Below are positions 12,441 to 12,589 of a DNA stretch of 12,589 nt, piece after piece. The notes under the pieces are model-generated. The model saw nothing but the letters and a program-made list of their open reading frames with translations. It had not been told where the DNA came from and ran no database searches. How positions within the stretch are numbered: the first letter of the stretch is position 1; every line of letters starts with the position of its first letter. This DNA is from Methanobacterium formicicum (GTDB lineage: Archaea; Methanobacteriota; Methanobacteria; Methanobacteriales; Methanobacteriaceae). The translations under genes were made by a program, and so were the position numbers. The stretch covers positions 72,501-85,089 of the forward strand of contig NZ_JARVXG010000055.1 in NCBI RefSeq assembly GCF_029848115.1, written 5' to 3'.

Positions 12441-12589
12441 CTAAAATTCAAAAAATAGTCCAAACATTAACCAGGAATACAAAAACATTAGAATAAAGAA
12501 TGATAAAAATTTTAATATAGGATATATTTCATTGTTATGGCTTAAACAGGATAATAAATCTTTTAGGGTCTTAGATTTTTCTTGTTGAA
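12441..12589 (-). CDS. Probable C-terminus of a membrane-associated protein, 5' end outside window
   Basis: On the minus strand the frame entering from the right edge is open for 48 codons to a TAG at 12441-12443, with no start codon needed inside the window. It begins QQEKSKTLKDLL and continues through a NNEIYPILK segment to a hydrophobic helix (FLSFFILMFLYSWLMFGLFF) ending with EF. A charged stretch followed by a coherent membrane helix looks protein-like, and chance openness over this length in AT-rich DNA is uncommon though possible. No family is recognised. If real, it is transcribed in the same direction as the VOC/SRPBCC cluster, 232 bases ahead of it. Confidence 0.42.
   Translation of the reverse strand, partial: QQEKSKTLKDLLSCLSHNNEIYPILKFLSFFILMFLYSWLMFGLFFEF

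Overview
The window looks like a chromosomal segment of a methanogenic archaeon, most plausibly Methanobacterium or a close relative (Methanobacteriales). This is inferred from AT-rich intergenic DNA with archaeal TATA elements, Shine-Dalgarno sequences of the GGAGG and AGGTGAT kind, frequent TTG and GTG starts, oligo-T tracts after genes, and the mix of protein families. No rRNA, tRNA, CRISPR array, transposase or phage gene was recognised.

Left part (1-4839). The window opens inside a gene whose visible part resembles the Nmad3 nucleotide-modification-associated family. It is followed by a tandemly duplicated oligo-T element and polX, a complete family X DNA polymerase with a PHP domain. 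Convergent to polX is a YprB-like RNase H-fold exonuclease with a helix-hairpin-helix. A long intergenic region with repeats, a TATA box and the remnant of a signal peptide precedes a flavodoxin to PNPOx-like fusion protein.

Middle part (4840-8742). A 403-base gene-poor stretch is followed on the minus strand by an AbrB-type antitoxin and PIN-domain toxin pair that overlap by TTGA, with a candidate operator palindrome between the TATA box and the antitoxin start. Next come a membrane-anchored PepSY-like protein and, divergent from it, a small winged-HTH regulator, then a zinc-ribbon membrane protein and a long-form hisG ending in a hairpin plus oligo-T terminator.

Right part (8807-12589). 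All genes are on the minus strand. In transcription order they are a VOC-AHSA1 fusion, an AHSA1/SRPBCC protein, a PhnB-like VOC protein, another SRPBCC protein and, after a wider gap, an alpha/beta hydrolase. The fused gene joins the two fold families that recur as separate neighbours, so this cluster is the best candidate for an uncharacterised small-molecule pathway. Upstream are two near-identical promoter-like repeats, a tandem 21-base repeat and the probable C-terminus of one more minus-strand gene running off the right edge.
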